NCBI RefSeq assembly: GCF_001613795.1
Contig: NZ_LPVZ01000018.1
Coordinates: 229,184 to 293,183 of the forward strand
Source of the DNA: Thalassospira sp. MCCC 1A01148
Lineage (GTDB): Bacteria > Pseudomonadota > Alphaproteobacteria > Rhodospirillales > Thalassospiraceae
Direction: 5' to 3'
DNA: 64,000 nt
In this document: in pieces, positions 53,103 to 62,111 of the stretch
Numbering within the stretch: position 1 is the stretch's first letter
Layout: each line of letters begins with the position of its first letter
The notes under the pieces: generated by a model
What the model was told of the DNA's origin: nothing
Databases searched by the model: none
What the model saw: only the letters and a program-made list of their open reading frames with translations
Made by a program: the position numbers and the translations under genes

Positions 53103-54087
53103 GACGTCTGACGTCGTTTTGCAAACCAGCGACCTTGTGCGCACCTTTGGTGGCGGCCGCACGATTTTGGGCGGGCAGAAACCCATGGTCTATGCCGTCC
53201 GCGGCATTGATGTGGCTGTGCGCAAGGGTGAAACACTGGGCATTGTCGGGGAATCCGGTTGTGGCAAGTCCACACTGGCCCGCATGCTGGTCGGGCTGGA
53301 TCGCCCGACAGAGGGCAATATTACCCTCACCGGATCGGATATGAATGATCTGATCGCCCAGGATCGCCATGCCCTGTCCAAGCGCATCCAGTATGTCTTT
53401 CAGGATCCGATCAGCTCGCTTAATCCGCGCAAACTGGTCCGTGAAACACTGGCGGCCCCCTTGCGTCATTTGCGTGGTCTTTCGGGCGATGCGCTTGATA
53501 AGCGGATGAAGGAATTGATGGATGCGGTCAATCTGCGCCCGGAATTTCTTGATCGTTATCCGCATGAATTTTCCGGCGGGCAGGCACAACGCATCGGCAT
53601 TGCGCGCGCCCTTGCGGCAGAACCGGAAATCATTGTGCTTGATGAACCGGTCTCGGCCCTTGATGTGTCTGTGCAGGCGCAGGTTTTGAACCTTCTGGCG
53701 GAACTCAAGGCGCAATTTGGCCTGACCTATGTGTTTATCAGTCACGATCTGTCCGTGGTCGAAGCGGTCAGTGACCGGGTGGCCGTGATGTATTTCGGCC
53801 GGGTCGTTGAACAGGCGCCGGGACGGGCATTGTTTGAAAAGCCGCAGCACCCCTATACCCGGTTGTTGCTTGATAGTGCGCCCGTGCCGGGTAAACGCGG
53901 CCTAACGGTCGAAGATGCCAGTGCCGAATTGCCCGATCCGCTGGCCCCGCCGCCGGGCTGTGCCTTTGCGCCACGCTGCCCGCGGGCCCAGGATGATTGT
54001 GTTGCCACCGTCCCGGATGCACAATACGGGTTGGATAACCACGATGCGGCATGTCTGCATCCGCTCAATCCGGTGACAAGGTCCTGA
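53095..54087 (+). CDS. Peptide-type ABC transporter ATPase (DppF type)
   Basis: 330 residues from the ATG at 53095 (MSETSDVVLQTSDLVRTF), which overlaps the previous gene by eight bases. Walker A is GESGCGKST, the Q-loop is YVFQDPISSLNPRK, the signature is FSGGQAQRIGIARAL and Walker B is IIVLDEPVSALDVS. The C-terminal oligopeptide-family tail has the cysteine motif GCAFAPRCPRAQDDC. It pairs with the ATPase half of the preceding fusion protein. Confidence 0.95.
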   Translation: MSETSDVVLQTSDLVRTFGGGRTILGGQKPMVYAVRGIDVAVRKGETLGIVGESGCGKSTLARMLVGLDRPTEGNITLTGSDMNDLIAQDRHALSKRIQYVFQDPISSLNPRKLVRETLAAPLRHLRGLSGDALDKRMKELMDAVNLRPEFLDRYPHEFSGGQAQRIGIARALAAEPEIIVLDEPVSALDVSVQAQVLNLLAELKAQFGLTYVFISHDLSVVEAVSDRVAVMYFGRVVEQAPGRALFEKPQHPYTRLLLDSAPVPGKRGLTVEDASAELPDPLAPPPGCAFAPRCPRAQDDCVATVPDAQYGLDNHDAACLHPLNPVTRS

Positions 54088-54139
54088 AAAAGGATAGAAT
54101 AGGGGCCGGAATGCGTTTGGGCGCGACAGGGAAACACAA

Positions 54140-55009
54140 ATGACAAAGAACCCGATCAAGGGGCCGAAACAGGACTTGGAGCTGACAACACGCCCGCGCA
54201 AGCGCGAGCGGAAGCGTTCCGATATCATCGCCGACGCGCTGAAAGACTATATCGCGCAAAAGGGGCTGCGCCCCGGCGAACGTCTGCCACAGGAGGCGGA
54301 ACTGATTACACTGTTGGGCGCATCCAAGGGGACGGTACGCGAAGCTCTGAAATCAATGGAAACGCAGGGGATTATCGCAACCCGGACCGGACCGGGCGGC
54401 GGGGCGTTCATCGACACCGTGTCCGAGGGACGCGCGGTCGAACTTCTGGCCAATTACTTCTTTTTCAAGGATCTGACGATCCGCGACATTTACGAGCTTC
54501 GGATATTGCTGGAACCGGAAATGGCTGCGGCTTGTATCGGTCATCTGGAAGAAGATGATTTCGAACGACTTGAAGAGGTCATGACATGGTATGCAAGCCA
54601 TCCGACCTCGATCGAGGAAGCGCGATGTCAACGTGTCAAGGAACTGGAATTCCATCTGGTTCTGGTGGAGCTTTGCCCCAATCCGCTGCTGTCATTTATC
54701 TGCCGGTTCATGATCGATTTGCTGATGAATTTGACGGTCTGCAAAAAGATTTATGATCAGCCCAATACCGAACTGCGCGAAACGGGGCGCAACTATCAGT
54801 TCCGCCTGATCGAAGCGCTTCGCAAGGGCGATGGTGAAACGGCGCGTGCGGTCACCTATCAACATATGTGTGCGGCCCAGCGTTTGATGGAAGAACAGGA
54901 AGCGGTGGTTGAAAACCGCTTTTTCCGGTCGGGCAATATCGATCTGCCGCGTGATTTGTCACCCAGTGCCGAATTGCGCGCGCTTTCGGGTATTGCAACC
55001 AAACACTGA
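54140..55009 (+). CDS. GntR-family regulator, FCD subfamily, of the peptide ABC locus
   Basis: 289 residues. It has a basic N-terminal tail (about 1-28, rich in Arg/Lys) that is longer than usual, then the helix-turn-helix at about 30-95 (GERLPQEAELITLLGASKGTVREALKSM, wing GPGGGAFIDT). The FCD domain has the signature LEFHLVLVELCPN. It is the fifth gene of the ABC operon, following 52 bases after the ATPase. The paired palindrome at 48364-48410 is its likely operator. The effector may be the transported compound or a product of it. Confidence 0.9.
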   Translation: MTKNPIKGPKQDLELTTRPRKRERKRSDIIADALKDYIAQKGLRPGERLPQEAELITLLGASKGTVREALKSMETQGIIATRTGPGGGAFIDTVSEGRAVELLANYFFFKDLTIRDIYELRILLEPEMAAACIGHLEEDDFERLEEVMTWYASHPTSIEEARCQRVKELEFHLVLVELCPNPLLSFICRFMIDLLMNLTVCKKIYDQPNTELRETGRNYQFRLIEALRKGDGETARAVTYQHMCAAQRLMEEQEAVVENRFFRSGNIDLPRDLSPSAELRALSGIATKH

Positions 55010-55050
55010 TCTTTGATCTGACATTATCCAGGAATGTAAGGACGGGTATC

Positions 55051-56115
55051 ATGTCTGAAACCCATATTGATCGACAGTATCTGAGTGCCGTTCTGGCAAA
55101 GCTTCTGACGATTGACAGCCCGACGGGCATGACCGAGGGCGCGGTGGATTATGTCTGTGACGAACTGCGCGATCTGGGTGTGGCGTTTGAACTGACCCGC
55201 CGCGGGGCGATCCGCGCAACCCTGCCCGGTAAACAACAAAGCCCGAACCGGGCCGTTGCCGTGCATCTTGATACGCTGGGCGCCATGGTCAAACGGATCA
55301 AGGAAAATGGTCGACTTGAAGTCTCCATGATCGGGCACTGGTCATCGCGTTTCGCCGAAGGGGCGCGCGTGACTGTCTATACCGATAGCGGCAAGACCAT
55401 CCGGGGCACCATCCTGCCCGTCAAGGCATCGGGTCATACCTATAACACCGAAATTGATAGCCAGCCTGTAACCTGGGAACAGCTTGAACTGCGCCTTGAT
55501 GCGCGGGTGTCAAAAGGGGATGATGTGCGCGCCCTTGGTATCAATGTCGGTGATATGGTTGCAGTTGATACCAATGCCGAATTTACCGAAAGCGGCTTTG
55601 TCGTGTCGCGCCATTTGGATGACAAGGCAGGCGTGGCCGCCGTACTTTCAGCGATCCGTGCGGTGGTGACGGGGAAGGTCGACTTGCCGGTAACCTGCAA
55701 GTTCCTGTTCACCATTGCCGAGGAAGTCGGCCTTGGCGCGCCGCATATTCTTGATGGTGATATTGCCGAACTGGTGGCGGTTGATAACGGTACCTTCGCG
55801 CCGGGCCAGAATACCAGCGAATATGGTGTGACCATCGCAATGAAGGATATGTCAGGCCCGTTTGATCGTAAGCTCAATCGGCATCTGCTGGATCTTTGTG
55901 TGGCAAACGGGATCGACCATGCGCGCGATGTTTTCAAATTCTATCGCAGTGACGTCGCATCCGCCCTTGAGGCCGGATATGATACGCGGGCATCCTTGAT
56001 CTGTTTCGGGCTGGATGCATCGCACGGGCATGAACGCGCCCATGTCGATAGCTTCGTTGCAGTTGCCGAACTGTTGTGTGCCTATCTTCAAGGCCCGATG
56101 GTCGATCAGGCCTGA
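55051..56115 (+). CDS. M42 family metallopeptidase (NAGGN-associated type)
   Basis: 354 residues. A glutamyl/aminopeptidase-fold protein with two metals. The ligand motifs are VHLDTLGAMV, RHLDDKAGVAAV, FTIAEEVGLGAPH, VAVDNGTFAPGQN and ASHGHERAHVDS. The overall form fits the M42 peptidase annotated with the osmoprotectant N-acetylglutaminylglutamine amide (NAGGN) genes, but none of those synthesis genes are in this window. Here it ends the peptide ABC operon, which fits a role in cleaving the imported peptide or peptide amide. Its 3' end overlaps the convergent thioesterase gene by 10 bases. Confidence 0.88.
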   Translation: MSETHIDRQYLSAVLAKLLTIDSPTGMTEGAVDYVCDELRDLGVAFELTRRGAIRATLPGKQQSPNRAVAVHLDTLGAMVKRIKENGRLEVSMIGHWSSRFAEGARVTVYTDSGKTIRGTILPVKASGHTYNTEIDSQPVTWEQLELRLDARVSKGDDVRALGINVGDMVAVDTNAEFTESGFVVSRHLDDKAGVAAVLSAIRAVVTGKVDLPVTCKFLFTIAEEVGLGAPHILDGDIAELVAVDNGTFAPGQNTSEYGVTIAMKDMSGPFDRKLNRHLLDLCVANGIDHARDVFKFYRSDVASALEAGYDTRASLICFGLDASHGHERAHVDSFVAVAELLCAYLQGPMVDQA

Positions 56116-56534
56116 ACCACATCGTCCTCGACGTCGGGATCAAGCGGGCGCGGGCGACCGGCTTCATCCAGGGCAACGAAGGTAAAGACGCCTTCGGTCA
56201 CTTTATCGGACCTTTCTTCAAACCGGGTTTGGCGCCAGGCCTGTACATTGATGCGAAGCGATGTGCGTCCGACATGGATGATGTCGGTAAAGAACGAGAC
56301 TTCATCACCGACATGAACCGGACGCAGAAACGACATGCTGTCGACAAAGACGGTTGCGGTTCTGCCCTTGGCACGCCGAGCCGCCGCAGTACCAGCTGCA
56401 AGGTCCATTTGTGACATCAACCAGCCACCAAAGATATCCCCGGTCGGGTTGGTGTCAGACGGCATGGCGACAGCCCGAACCGACGGTTGACGGTCTGGAA
56501 GGGTGTCGGTTGCATCATTTTTTATGGTCATCAA
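56106..56534 (-). CDS. Acyl-CoA thioesterase, hotdog fold (YciA-like)
   Basis: 142 residues. A single hotdog domain of the acyl-CoA hydrolase class. The catalytic segment is PSDTNPTGDIFGGWLMSQMDLAA in pieces, with Asp in GDIFGG and the helix after it. The second part has the family strands TVFVDSMSFLRPVHVGDEVSF and VTEGVFTFVALDE. Start at 56534 or the next ATG at 56531. It releases free acids from CoA esters. The overlap with the convergent M42 gene leaves no room for a terminator between them. Confidence 0.93.
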   Translation of the reverse strand: MMTIKNDATDTLPDRQPSVRAVAMPSDTNPTGDIFGGWLMSQMDLAAGTAAARRAKGRTATVFVDSMSFLRPVHVGDEVSFFTDIIHVGRTSLRINVQAWRQTRFEERSDKVTEGVFTFVALDEAGRPRPLDPDVEDDVVQA

Positions 56535-57058
56535 AGGCGTTCCGAATTGAGCTGGTCGGTGGACGTTACTTTAGTTCGTCCAAATAAAGCCAGCATAAAA
56601 TTACGCCAAATCAAGAACATATACCCAGTTCAATCCTCAGAAATCCGGTCCGGAGAAGCTGGTTTCGGGTGGCAAATCTTCTTTCGATTCCGGGCATTTT
56701 TCATGGCCAGCAAGAAATCGGATTTTTAATCTTGACCAAATGATCAGGATTGGACATGCTGTTTCTGTCAGAGAGAGGCATCTGTACGTGTATCAACCGG
56801 GGATAACCCCGAAACTATAATCACACGGCAGATCAAATACTGGGAAACAATCCGGCACAAGCCGGATGGATACGCCAAGAATGTCAGTATGAAAGACCCT
56901 GAGTTGGTCGGGCCCGCCCGTCCACGACACGCCATAACTGTATTCTGATCGCGCAATAGCAGCGATCACATTTGGCCCGCGGTCGATTGTATTTTCATTC
57001 TTGTTTTGTCTCTCGATGACGTCAGGAGAGGACGCCTTTTTGGCAGGGAGACAAACAA
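56535..57058. other. Intergenic region upstream of preT
   Basis: 524 bp between the divergent thioesterase and preT genes. It holds the RutR box, a TATAAT element at 56816-56821 with a poor -35, and a leader with three hairpins: CCGGGGATAACCCCG near 56799, ATCCGGC-acaa-GCCGGAT (56850-56867) and TGATCGC/GCGATCA (56946-56968). No gene is supported; the frames here lack homology I recognise. Confidence 0.5.
56732..56747. promoter_or_regulatory. RutR-type operator upstream of preT
   Basis: TTGACCAAATGATCAG agrees with the RutR consensus TTGACCAnnTGGTCAA at 12 of the 14 fixed positions. A matching box lies ahead of the rutR homologue at 63 kb, and the downstream genes degrade pyrimidines, as RutR targets do. 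Confidence 0.75.
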
Positions 57059-58417
57059 ATGACCACCTTGCAGGCCAAGCAAGCTTCAAAATCCGGTGCC
57101 GTTCATGGCGGTGCTGGTCACAATGACGCAGATGACGGTTTTTCCGATCTGCATCCGGCCTATTCCGAACTTCAGGCCATGGCGGAAAGCAACCGCTGCC
57201 TGTATTGCTATGACGCGCCATGCGTAACCGCATGCCCGACATCAATTGATATTCCATCCTTCATTCGCAAAATCAGCACCGGAAACCCGGATGGGGCGGC
57301 AAAGACCATTTTGTCGGCCAACATCATGGGCGGCACCTGTGCACGCGCCTGCCCGACAGAAGTGCTGTGTGAAGAGGCCTGCGTTCGTAACGTCGCGGAA
57401 GATACCGCTGTTGAGATCGGCAGCCTGCAACGATACGCGGTTGATCATCTGATGGAACGCGATTTGCCCCATCCGTTCAAACGTGCGCCCAAAACCGGCA
57501 AGACGATTGCCGTTGTCGGTGCCGGTCCGGCGGGCCTTTCCTGCGCGCATCGTGCGGCGATGCTGGGCCATGACGTTGTTGTGTTTGAATCCAAGCCGAA
57601 ACCGGGCGGACTGAATGAATATGGTCTGGCCGCTTATAAGATGACCAACGATTTCGCCCAGCGCGAAGTCGAGTTTCTTCTGGGCATCGGCGGGATTGAA
57701 ATCGAATACAACAAGGCGCTTGGCAAGGACATCAACCTTGCCGACCTCAAGGCAAAATACGACGCCGTCTTTGTTGGTGTCGGCCTTGGCTCGACCAATG
57801 ATCTTGGCCTTAAGGGCGAAGATTTCCCGGGCGTTGATGATGCCATTACCTTCATCGAAAAACTGCGCCAGACCGAACCGAAATCCGATATGCCGGTTGG
57901 CAACAACGTGATCGTCATTGGCGGTGGCAACACTGCAATTGATGCTGCGGTTCAGGCCAAGCGTCTTGGGGCTGAGGAAGTCACCCTTGTTTACCGCCGT
58001 GGTGCGGAAAACATGTCCGCGACCGAGTTCGAGCAGGACCTTGCCAAAACAAACGGCGTTATTGTGCGCTATTGGGCAAAGCCGGTTGCGATCAAGGCCA
58101 ATGGCAAGCTGATGGGCATGGAGTTCGAAAAAACCGAACTTGATGCCAATGGCAAACTTGTTGGCACAGGCGAAACCTTTGAAGTGCGTGCAGACCAGAT
58201 TTTGAAGGCCATCGGACAAAAAATCAAAACCGATGACCTCGCCGGCATGGAGATCACCGGCGGCAAGATCGTGGTCGATGAGTCCTATCAGACAACCGCC
58301 CCGGGCGTGTTCGCCGGTGGGGACTGCATCAAGAGTGGCGAAGATTTGACCGTGCAATCGGTCGAAGACGGCAAACAGGCCGCCATCGCCATTGATGCAT
58401 TCCTGAAATCCGCTTGA
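57059..58417 (+). CDS. preT: Dihydropyrimidine dehydrogenase subunit PreT
   Basis: A 452-residue NAD(P)H-linked flavoprotein that feeds electrons to PreA for reduction of uracil and thymine. N-terminal [4Fe-4S] cysteines are in CLYCYDAPCVTACPTSIDIP and GGTCARACPTEVLCEEACV. The FAD-binding site is AVVGAGPAGLSCAHRAAMLG, and the NAD(P) site is VIVIGGGNTAIDAAVQAKRLGA with the RRG after it. GGGAG lies before the ATG. The protein is of the glutamate-synthase small-subunit-like class; pairing with preA 26 bases downstream makes the PreT call specific. Confidence 0.95.
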   Translation: MTTLQAKQASKSGAVHGGAGHNDADDGFSDLHPAYSELQAMAESNRCLYCYDAPCVTACPTSIDIPSFIRKISTGNPDGAAKTILSANIMGGTCARACPTEVLCEEACVRNVAEDTAVEIGSLQRYAVDHLMERDLPHPFKRAPKTGKTIAVVGAGPAGLSCAHRAAMLGHDVVVFESKPKPGGLNEYGLAAYKMTNDFAQREVEFLLGIGGIEIEYNKALGKDINLADLKAKYDAVFVGVGLGSTNDLGLKGEDFPGVDDAITFIEKLRQTEPKSDMPVGNNVIVIGGGNTAIDAAVQAKRLGAEEVTLVYRRGAENMSATEFEQDLAKTNGVIVRYWAKPVAIKANGKLMGMEFEKTELDANGKLVGTGETFEVRADQILKAIGQKIKTDDLAGMEITGGKIVVDESYQTTAPGVFAGGDCIKSGEDLTVQSVEDGKQAAIAIDAFLKSA

Positions 58418-58442
58418 ACCGCCAGCAAAGGGAGAGAGAAAA

Positions 58443-59720
58443 ATGGCTGATCTAAGCTGCAAAATCGCCGGTATTGATTCGCTTAACCCGTTCTGGCTGG
58501 CCTCCGCGCCGCCGACGGACAAGAAATACAACGTCGTTCGTGCCTTTGAAGCGGGCTGGGGCGGGGTTGTCTGGAAGACGCTGGGCATCGATCCGCCCGT
58601 GGTCAACGTGTCCTCGCGCTATGGCGCACACCATGACCAGAACCGCCGTCTGCTGGGGATCAACAATATCGAGCTGATTTCCGACCGTCCGCTTGCCACC
58701 AACCTTCAGGAAATCCGTGAATGCCGGAAAGAGTATCCTGATCACGTCATCATCGGGTCGATGATGGCCCCGATCGAGGAACGCGCCTGGAAGGACCTTG
58801 CCCAGCAGATCGCCGAAAGCGGTGTGCATGGTCTGGAACTTAACCTTGGTTGCCCGCACGGCATGTGCGAACGCGGCATGGGATCGGCCATCGGTCAGGT
58901 GCCGGAAATGGTCGAACAGGTCACCCGTTGGGTGAAGGACGCGGTCGATATTCCGGTCTTTACCAAACTGACCCCGAACATCACCAACATTCTGTGGTCG
59001 GCCGAAGCTGCGTTGAAGGGCGGTGCGGATGCTGTATCGCTGATTAACACCGTTAACTCCATCGTGTCGGTCGATATCGACAACATGGTCCCGGAACCGG
59101 TTGTTGACGGCAAGGGTACGCACGGCGGTTATTGCGGATCGGCCGTCAAGCCGATTGCGCTGAACATGGTTGCCGAAATCGCCCGTACCCCGGAAACCCG
59201 CGATCTTGAGATTTCCGGTATCGGGGGCATCACCACCTGGAAAGACGCCGTCGAATTCATGGCGCTGGGATCGAACGCCGTTCAGGTTTGTACGGCTGCG
59301 ATGATCTATGGCTTCCGCGTGGTCGATGATCTGATTGACGGTATGAGCCAGTGGATGGATGACAAGGGTTACACCAGTGTCGAACAGTTCACCCGTGCTG
59401 CCGTTCCGCAGGTTTCCGACTGGAACGAGCTGAACATGAACTTCGACACCAAGGCGGTGATCAACCCGGATAACTGCATCGAGTGCGGTCGTTGCCATAT
59501 CGCGTGTGAAGATACCTCGCACCAGGCAATCACCATGACCGACAAGCCCGAAGGCGGTCGTCTGTTTGAAGTGGTCGATGAGGAATGCGTGGGTTGTAAC
59601 CTTTGCTATCACATCTGCCCGGTCCCTGATTGCATCACCATGGAACCGGTCAAGACCGACAAGCCGCCGATGACCTGGCCGGAACACCCGCTTAATCCCA
59701 TGCGTGTCGCTGCTGAATAA
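58443..59720 (+). CDS. preA: Dihydropyrimidine dehydrogenase subunit PreA
   Basis: 425 residues. The N-terminal two thirds are an FMN (beta/alpha)8 barrel of the dihydroorotate-dehydrogenase class, followed by a ferredoxin domain with two [4Fe-4S] motifs (CIECGRCHIACED and CVGCNLCYHICPVPDC, about residues 345-395). The loop over the substrate reads GCPHGMCERGMGSAIGQ; the mammalian enzyme has LACGQ there with the acid-base Cys, and here Ile occupies that place while a Cys sits seven residues earlier. Substrates are uracil and thymine. It works with PreT. Confidence 0.93.
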   Translation: MADLSCKIAGIDSLNPFWLASAPPTDKKYNVVRAFEAGWGGVVWKTLGIDPPVVNVSSRYGAHHDQNRRLLGINNIELISDRPLATNLQEIRECRKEYPDHVIIGSMMAPIEERAWKDLAQQIAESGVHGLELNLGCPHGMCERGMGSAIGQVPEMVEQVTRWVKDAVDIPVFTKLTPNITNILWSAEAALKGGADAVSLINTVNSIVSVDIDNMVPEPVVDGKGTHGGYCGSAVKPIALNMVAEIARTPETRDLEISGIGGITTWKDAVEFMALGSNAVQVCTAAMIYGFRVVDDLIDGMSQWMDDKGYTSVEQFTRAAVPQVSDWNELNMNFDTKAVINPDNCIECGRCHIACEDTSHQAITMTDKPEGGRLFEVVDEECVGCNLCYHICPVPDCITMEPVKTDKPPMTWPEHPLNPMRVAAE

Positions 59721-59755
59721 ACCATCTGTGCCACCAAAACCAAAAGGACGAACGA

Positions 59756-61027
59756 ATGACTGCTCAACCCAGTGTACGTAACCTGTCAATTGATGGTGAC
59801 CGCCTTTGGGATAGCCTGATGGAGATGGCCAAGATCGGCAAAACAGCCAAGGACGGCGTTTGCCGTCTGGCGCTGACCGATCTTGACCGCGAAAGCCGCG
59901 ATCTGTTCATCAAGTGGTGCAAGGCAGAGGGCTGCTCGATCCGGATCGACAAGATGGGCAATATCTTTGCCCGTCGCGAAGGCCGTAACCCGGATCTGGC
60001 CCCCATTGTCATGGGAAGCCACCTTGATAGTCAGCCGACCGGCGGCAAGTATGATGGTGTTTATGGTGTTCTTTCGGGTCTGGAAGTTATCCGTACCCTG
60101 AACGAAGCCAAATACGAAACCGAAGCCCCGCTTGAGGTCGTTTGCTGGACAAACGAGGAAGGCTCACGTTTTGCGCCAGCAATGGTGTCATCAGGCGTGT
60201 TTGCCAAGGTGTTTGACCTTGAATACGGTCATTCACGTGCGGACGTTGATGGCAAGACCATGGGCGAGGAACTTGAGCGTATCGGCTATATGGGGCCGGA
60301 CGAGCCGACCATTGATGCCCACGAAATGGGGGCCTATTTCGAAGCCCATATCGAACAGGGCCCGATCCTTGAAGATGAAGGCAAGGATATCGGTATCGTC
60401 ACCGATGCCCAGGGCCAGCGTTGGTACGAAATCAAGTTCACCGGTGTCGAAGCCCATGCCGGCCCGACCCCGATGAAAACCCGCAAGGATGCCCTTCTGG
60501 GGGCGTCACGCGTGGTCGATTTGGTCAACAAGATCGGTCTGGATCGCTCTCCGCTGGCATGTGCCACCGTTGGCATGATGCAGATCCATCCGAACTCGCG
60601 TAACGTGATCCCTGGCGAAGTCTTCTTTACGGTTGATTTCCGTCACCCCGACGATGCGGTTCTGGCCGATATGGACAAGGCATTGCGCGAAGGTGTCGAA
60701 AAGATTGCCAAGGATATTGGTCTTGAGACCGAGTTCGAGCAGATCTTCTATTATGCACCTGTTCCGTTCGACAAATCCTGTGTCGACGCGGTGCGCAAGG
60801 GGGCAGAGCTTGGTGGTTTCTCGGCTCGTGAAATCGTTTCGGGTGCTGGCCATGATGCTTGCTACCTTGCACAGGTCTGCCCGACGGCGATGATCTTTAT
60901 CCCGTGTGTCGATGGTATTTCCCATAACGAGATCGAAGAAGTCCACAAACACTGGTCTGATGCGGGTGGGCAGGTTCTGCTGAACGCTGTTCTTGCCAAG
61001 GCCGACGAGACGGTCATGAAAGAATAG
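59756..61027 (+). CDS. hyuC: Zn-dependent hydrolase, probable beta-ureidopropionase (N-carbamoyl-beta-alanine hydrolase)
   Basis: 423 residues of the M20/HyuC class. Metal and substrate motifs are VMGSHLDSQPTGGKYDGVYG, WTNEEGSRFAPAM, HIEQGPILE, GAGHDACYLAQ and ISHNEIE. It would hydrolyse N-carbamoyl-beta-alanine to beta-alanine, CO2 and ammonia, step three of the reductive pyrimidine pathway, since it follows preA by 35 bases. The step-two dihydropyrimidinase is not present here. It is a second such hydrolase in the window, clearly different from the one at 46 kb. Confidence 0.92.
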   Translation: MTAQPSVRNLSIDGDRLWDSLMEMAKIGKTAKDGVCRLALTDLDRESRDLFIKWCKAEGCSIRIDKMGNIFARREGRNPDLAPIVMGSHLDSQPTGGKYDGVYGVLSGLEVIRTLNEAKYETEAPLEVVCWTNEEGSRFAPAMVSSGVFAKVFDLEYGHSRADVDGKTMGEELERIGYMGPDEPTIDAHEMGAYFEAHIEQGPILEDEGKDIGIVTDAQGQRWYEIKFTGVEAHAGPTPMKTRKDALLGASRVVDLVNKIGLDRSPLACATVGMMQIHPNSRNVIPGEVFFTVDFRHPDDAVLADMDKALREGVEKIAKDIGLETEFEQIFYYAPVPFDKSCVDAVRKGAELGGFSAREIVSGAGHDACYLAQVCPTAMIFIPCVDGISHNEIEEVHKHWSDAGGQVLLNAVLAKADETVMKE

Positions 61028-61077
61028 GCAAGCATGATGCCCTTGGGCGATGGCCGAAGTGGCAATGATGTTTCACC

Positions 61078-61118
61078 AAAAAAGCAGGGCGCTTCAAACG
61101 CCCTGCTTTTTTGTTTTT
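61078..61118. terminator. Bidirectional intrinsic terminator
   Basis: AAAAAAGCAGGGCG pairs with CGCCCTGCTTTTTT around cttcaaa, followed by TTTTGTTTTT. It separates the preTA-hyuC operon from the convergent binding-protein genes. Confidence 0.92.
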
Positions 61119-61147
61119 AATTGATGAATGATCGATATCGAGGGCGT

Positions 61148-61999
61148 TTAGCTGGCCCCTTCGGAGGTGTCGAAAAGATGGCTTTCGGTCCAGCGTCCCA
61201 ATGTGCCGTTCTCAGACATGTTTTCGATCAGGACATTCAGATTCTGGACGTGCCGCATGCAGGGGCTTTTGCGCGAAAACAGGAAATGCACATCATTGCT
61301 GTCGATAGGCGGCTCAATCGCCGTAATCTTGTCGCTTAAACTGTCGCGGTAGATGTTGGTCAGCCCGTCAAACCGGCCAAGCATCACATAATCCACCCGA
61401 CCGTTCAAAAGCACGTCAAAGATGCGATTGCCCGTCGGTGAGAAAATCATGTCCAGTCGCTGTTCTGCGAACATGTCGATATAGTCGCCATAGCTGCCCC
61501 CTTGCGGCCGGGCACCTCGATAACCAATCAGATCGTGCAGGTCATTGACCTGAAACTGGTCATTCCTGCGTTGAAAGACCATGATGTCGTCTTGCGCGAA
61601 TGGCTTGCTATAGAAATGGATCTGGTTTCGCTCGGCGGTAAAGTAAGCCCCGGCGATCACGTCCAGCTCGCCGCTGCCCAGCATTTGCATCGCACGCGTC
61701 CAGGGAATGTCGAGATTGACTTCAACCCGCAAATCATGACGTTTTGCGTAATCTCGCAGAATATCAATCGCAAGGCCGGTATGTTGCCCATTCTCGCGAA
61801 TATAGCTGATCGGTTCCCAGCCATCGGCGCCACCAACAGACAAGGTTCGGCAGGCGCTGGCAGGTTGGTTGATCTGTGTTGGGCCGGTATTTGCATCTTC
61901 GGCAAGTGCAGGCACTGCCATCAGCAAGGCAGCAGCCCCGATCGGTAAACCGCGAAGGCAAAAACAAACAGCCCGAAATGATCGTCTGATGGACAACAT
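61148..61999 (-). CDS. Orphan solute-binding protein (SBP_bac_3), tandem copy 1
   Basis: 283 residues. A signal peptide to about residue 33 (ending PALAEDA) is followed by the family-3 fold. Features: GWEPISYIRENGQHTGLAIDILRDYAKRHDL, PWTRAMQMLGSGELDVIAGAYFTAER and YVMLGRFDGL. A cysteine near the mature N-terminus (SACRTL) and one late (SPCMRHV) recur in the next gene and may form a disulfide. No permease or ATPase is nearby. It lies between the pyrimidine operon and rutR, so a link to pyrimidine sensing or uptake is possible but unproven. Confidence 0.82.
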   Translation of the reverse strand: MLSIRRSFRAVCFCLRGLPIGAAALLMAVPALAEDANTGPTQINQPASACRTLSVGGADGWEPISYIRENGQHTGLAIDILRDYAKRHDLRVEVNLDIPWTRAMQMLGSGELDVIAGAYFTAERNQIHFYSKPFAQDDIMVFQRRNDQFQVNDLHDLIGYRGARPQGGSYGDYIDMFAEQRLDMIFSPTGNRIFDVLLNGRVDYVMLGRFDGLTNIYRDSLSDKITAIEPPIDSNDVHFLFSRKSPCMRHVQNLNVLIENMSENGTLGRWTESHLFDTSEGAS

Positions 62000-62111
62000 G
62001 GTCTGATGGCAACGTTGTAATTATGGAAGTTTCTTACAGTTGGCGTATCAACCAAATGTTTCAACTATCCAGAAGTGGTGCCATTTGAGGTTGGGTGAAG
62101 GGGGCTTTGCC

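Noticed and set aside
57242..59789. Two long minus-strand frames (454 and 445 codons) over preT and preA
   Set aside because: The plus-strand proteins have all cofactor motifs. The antisense frames show none.
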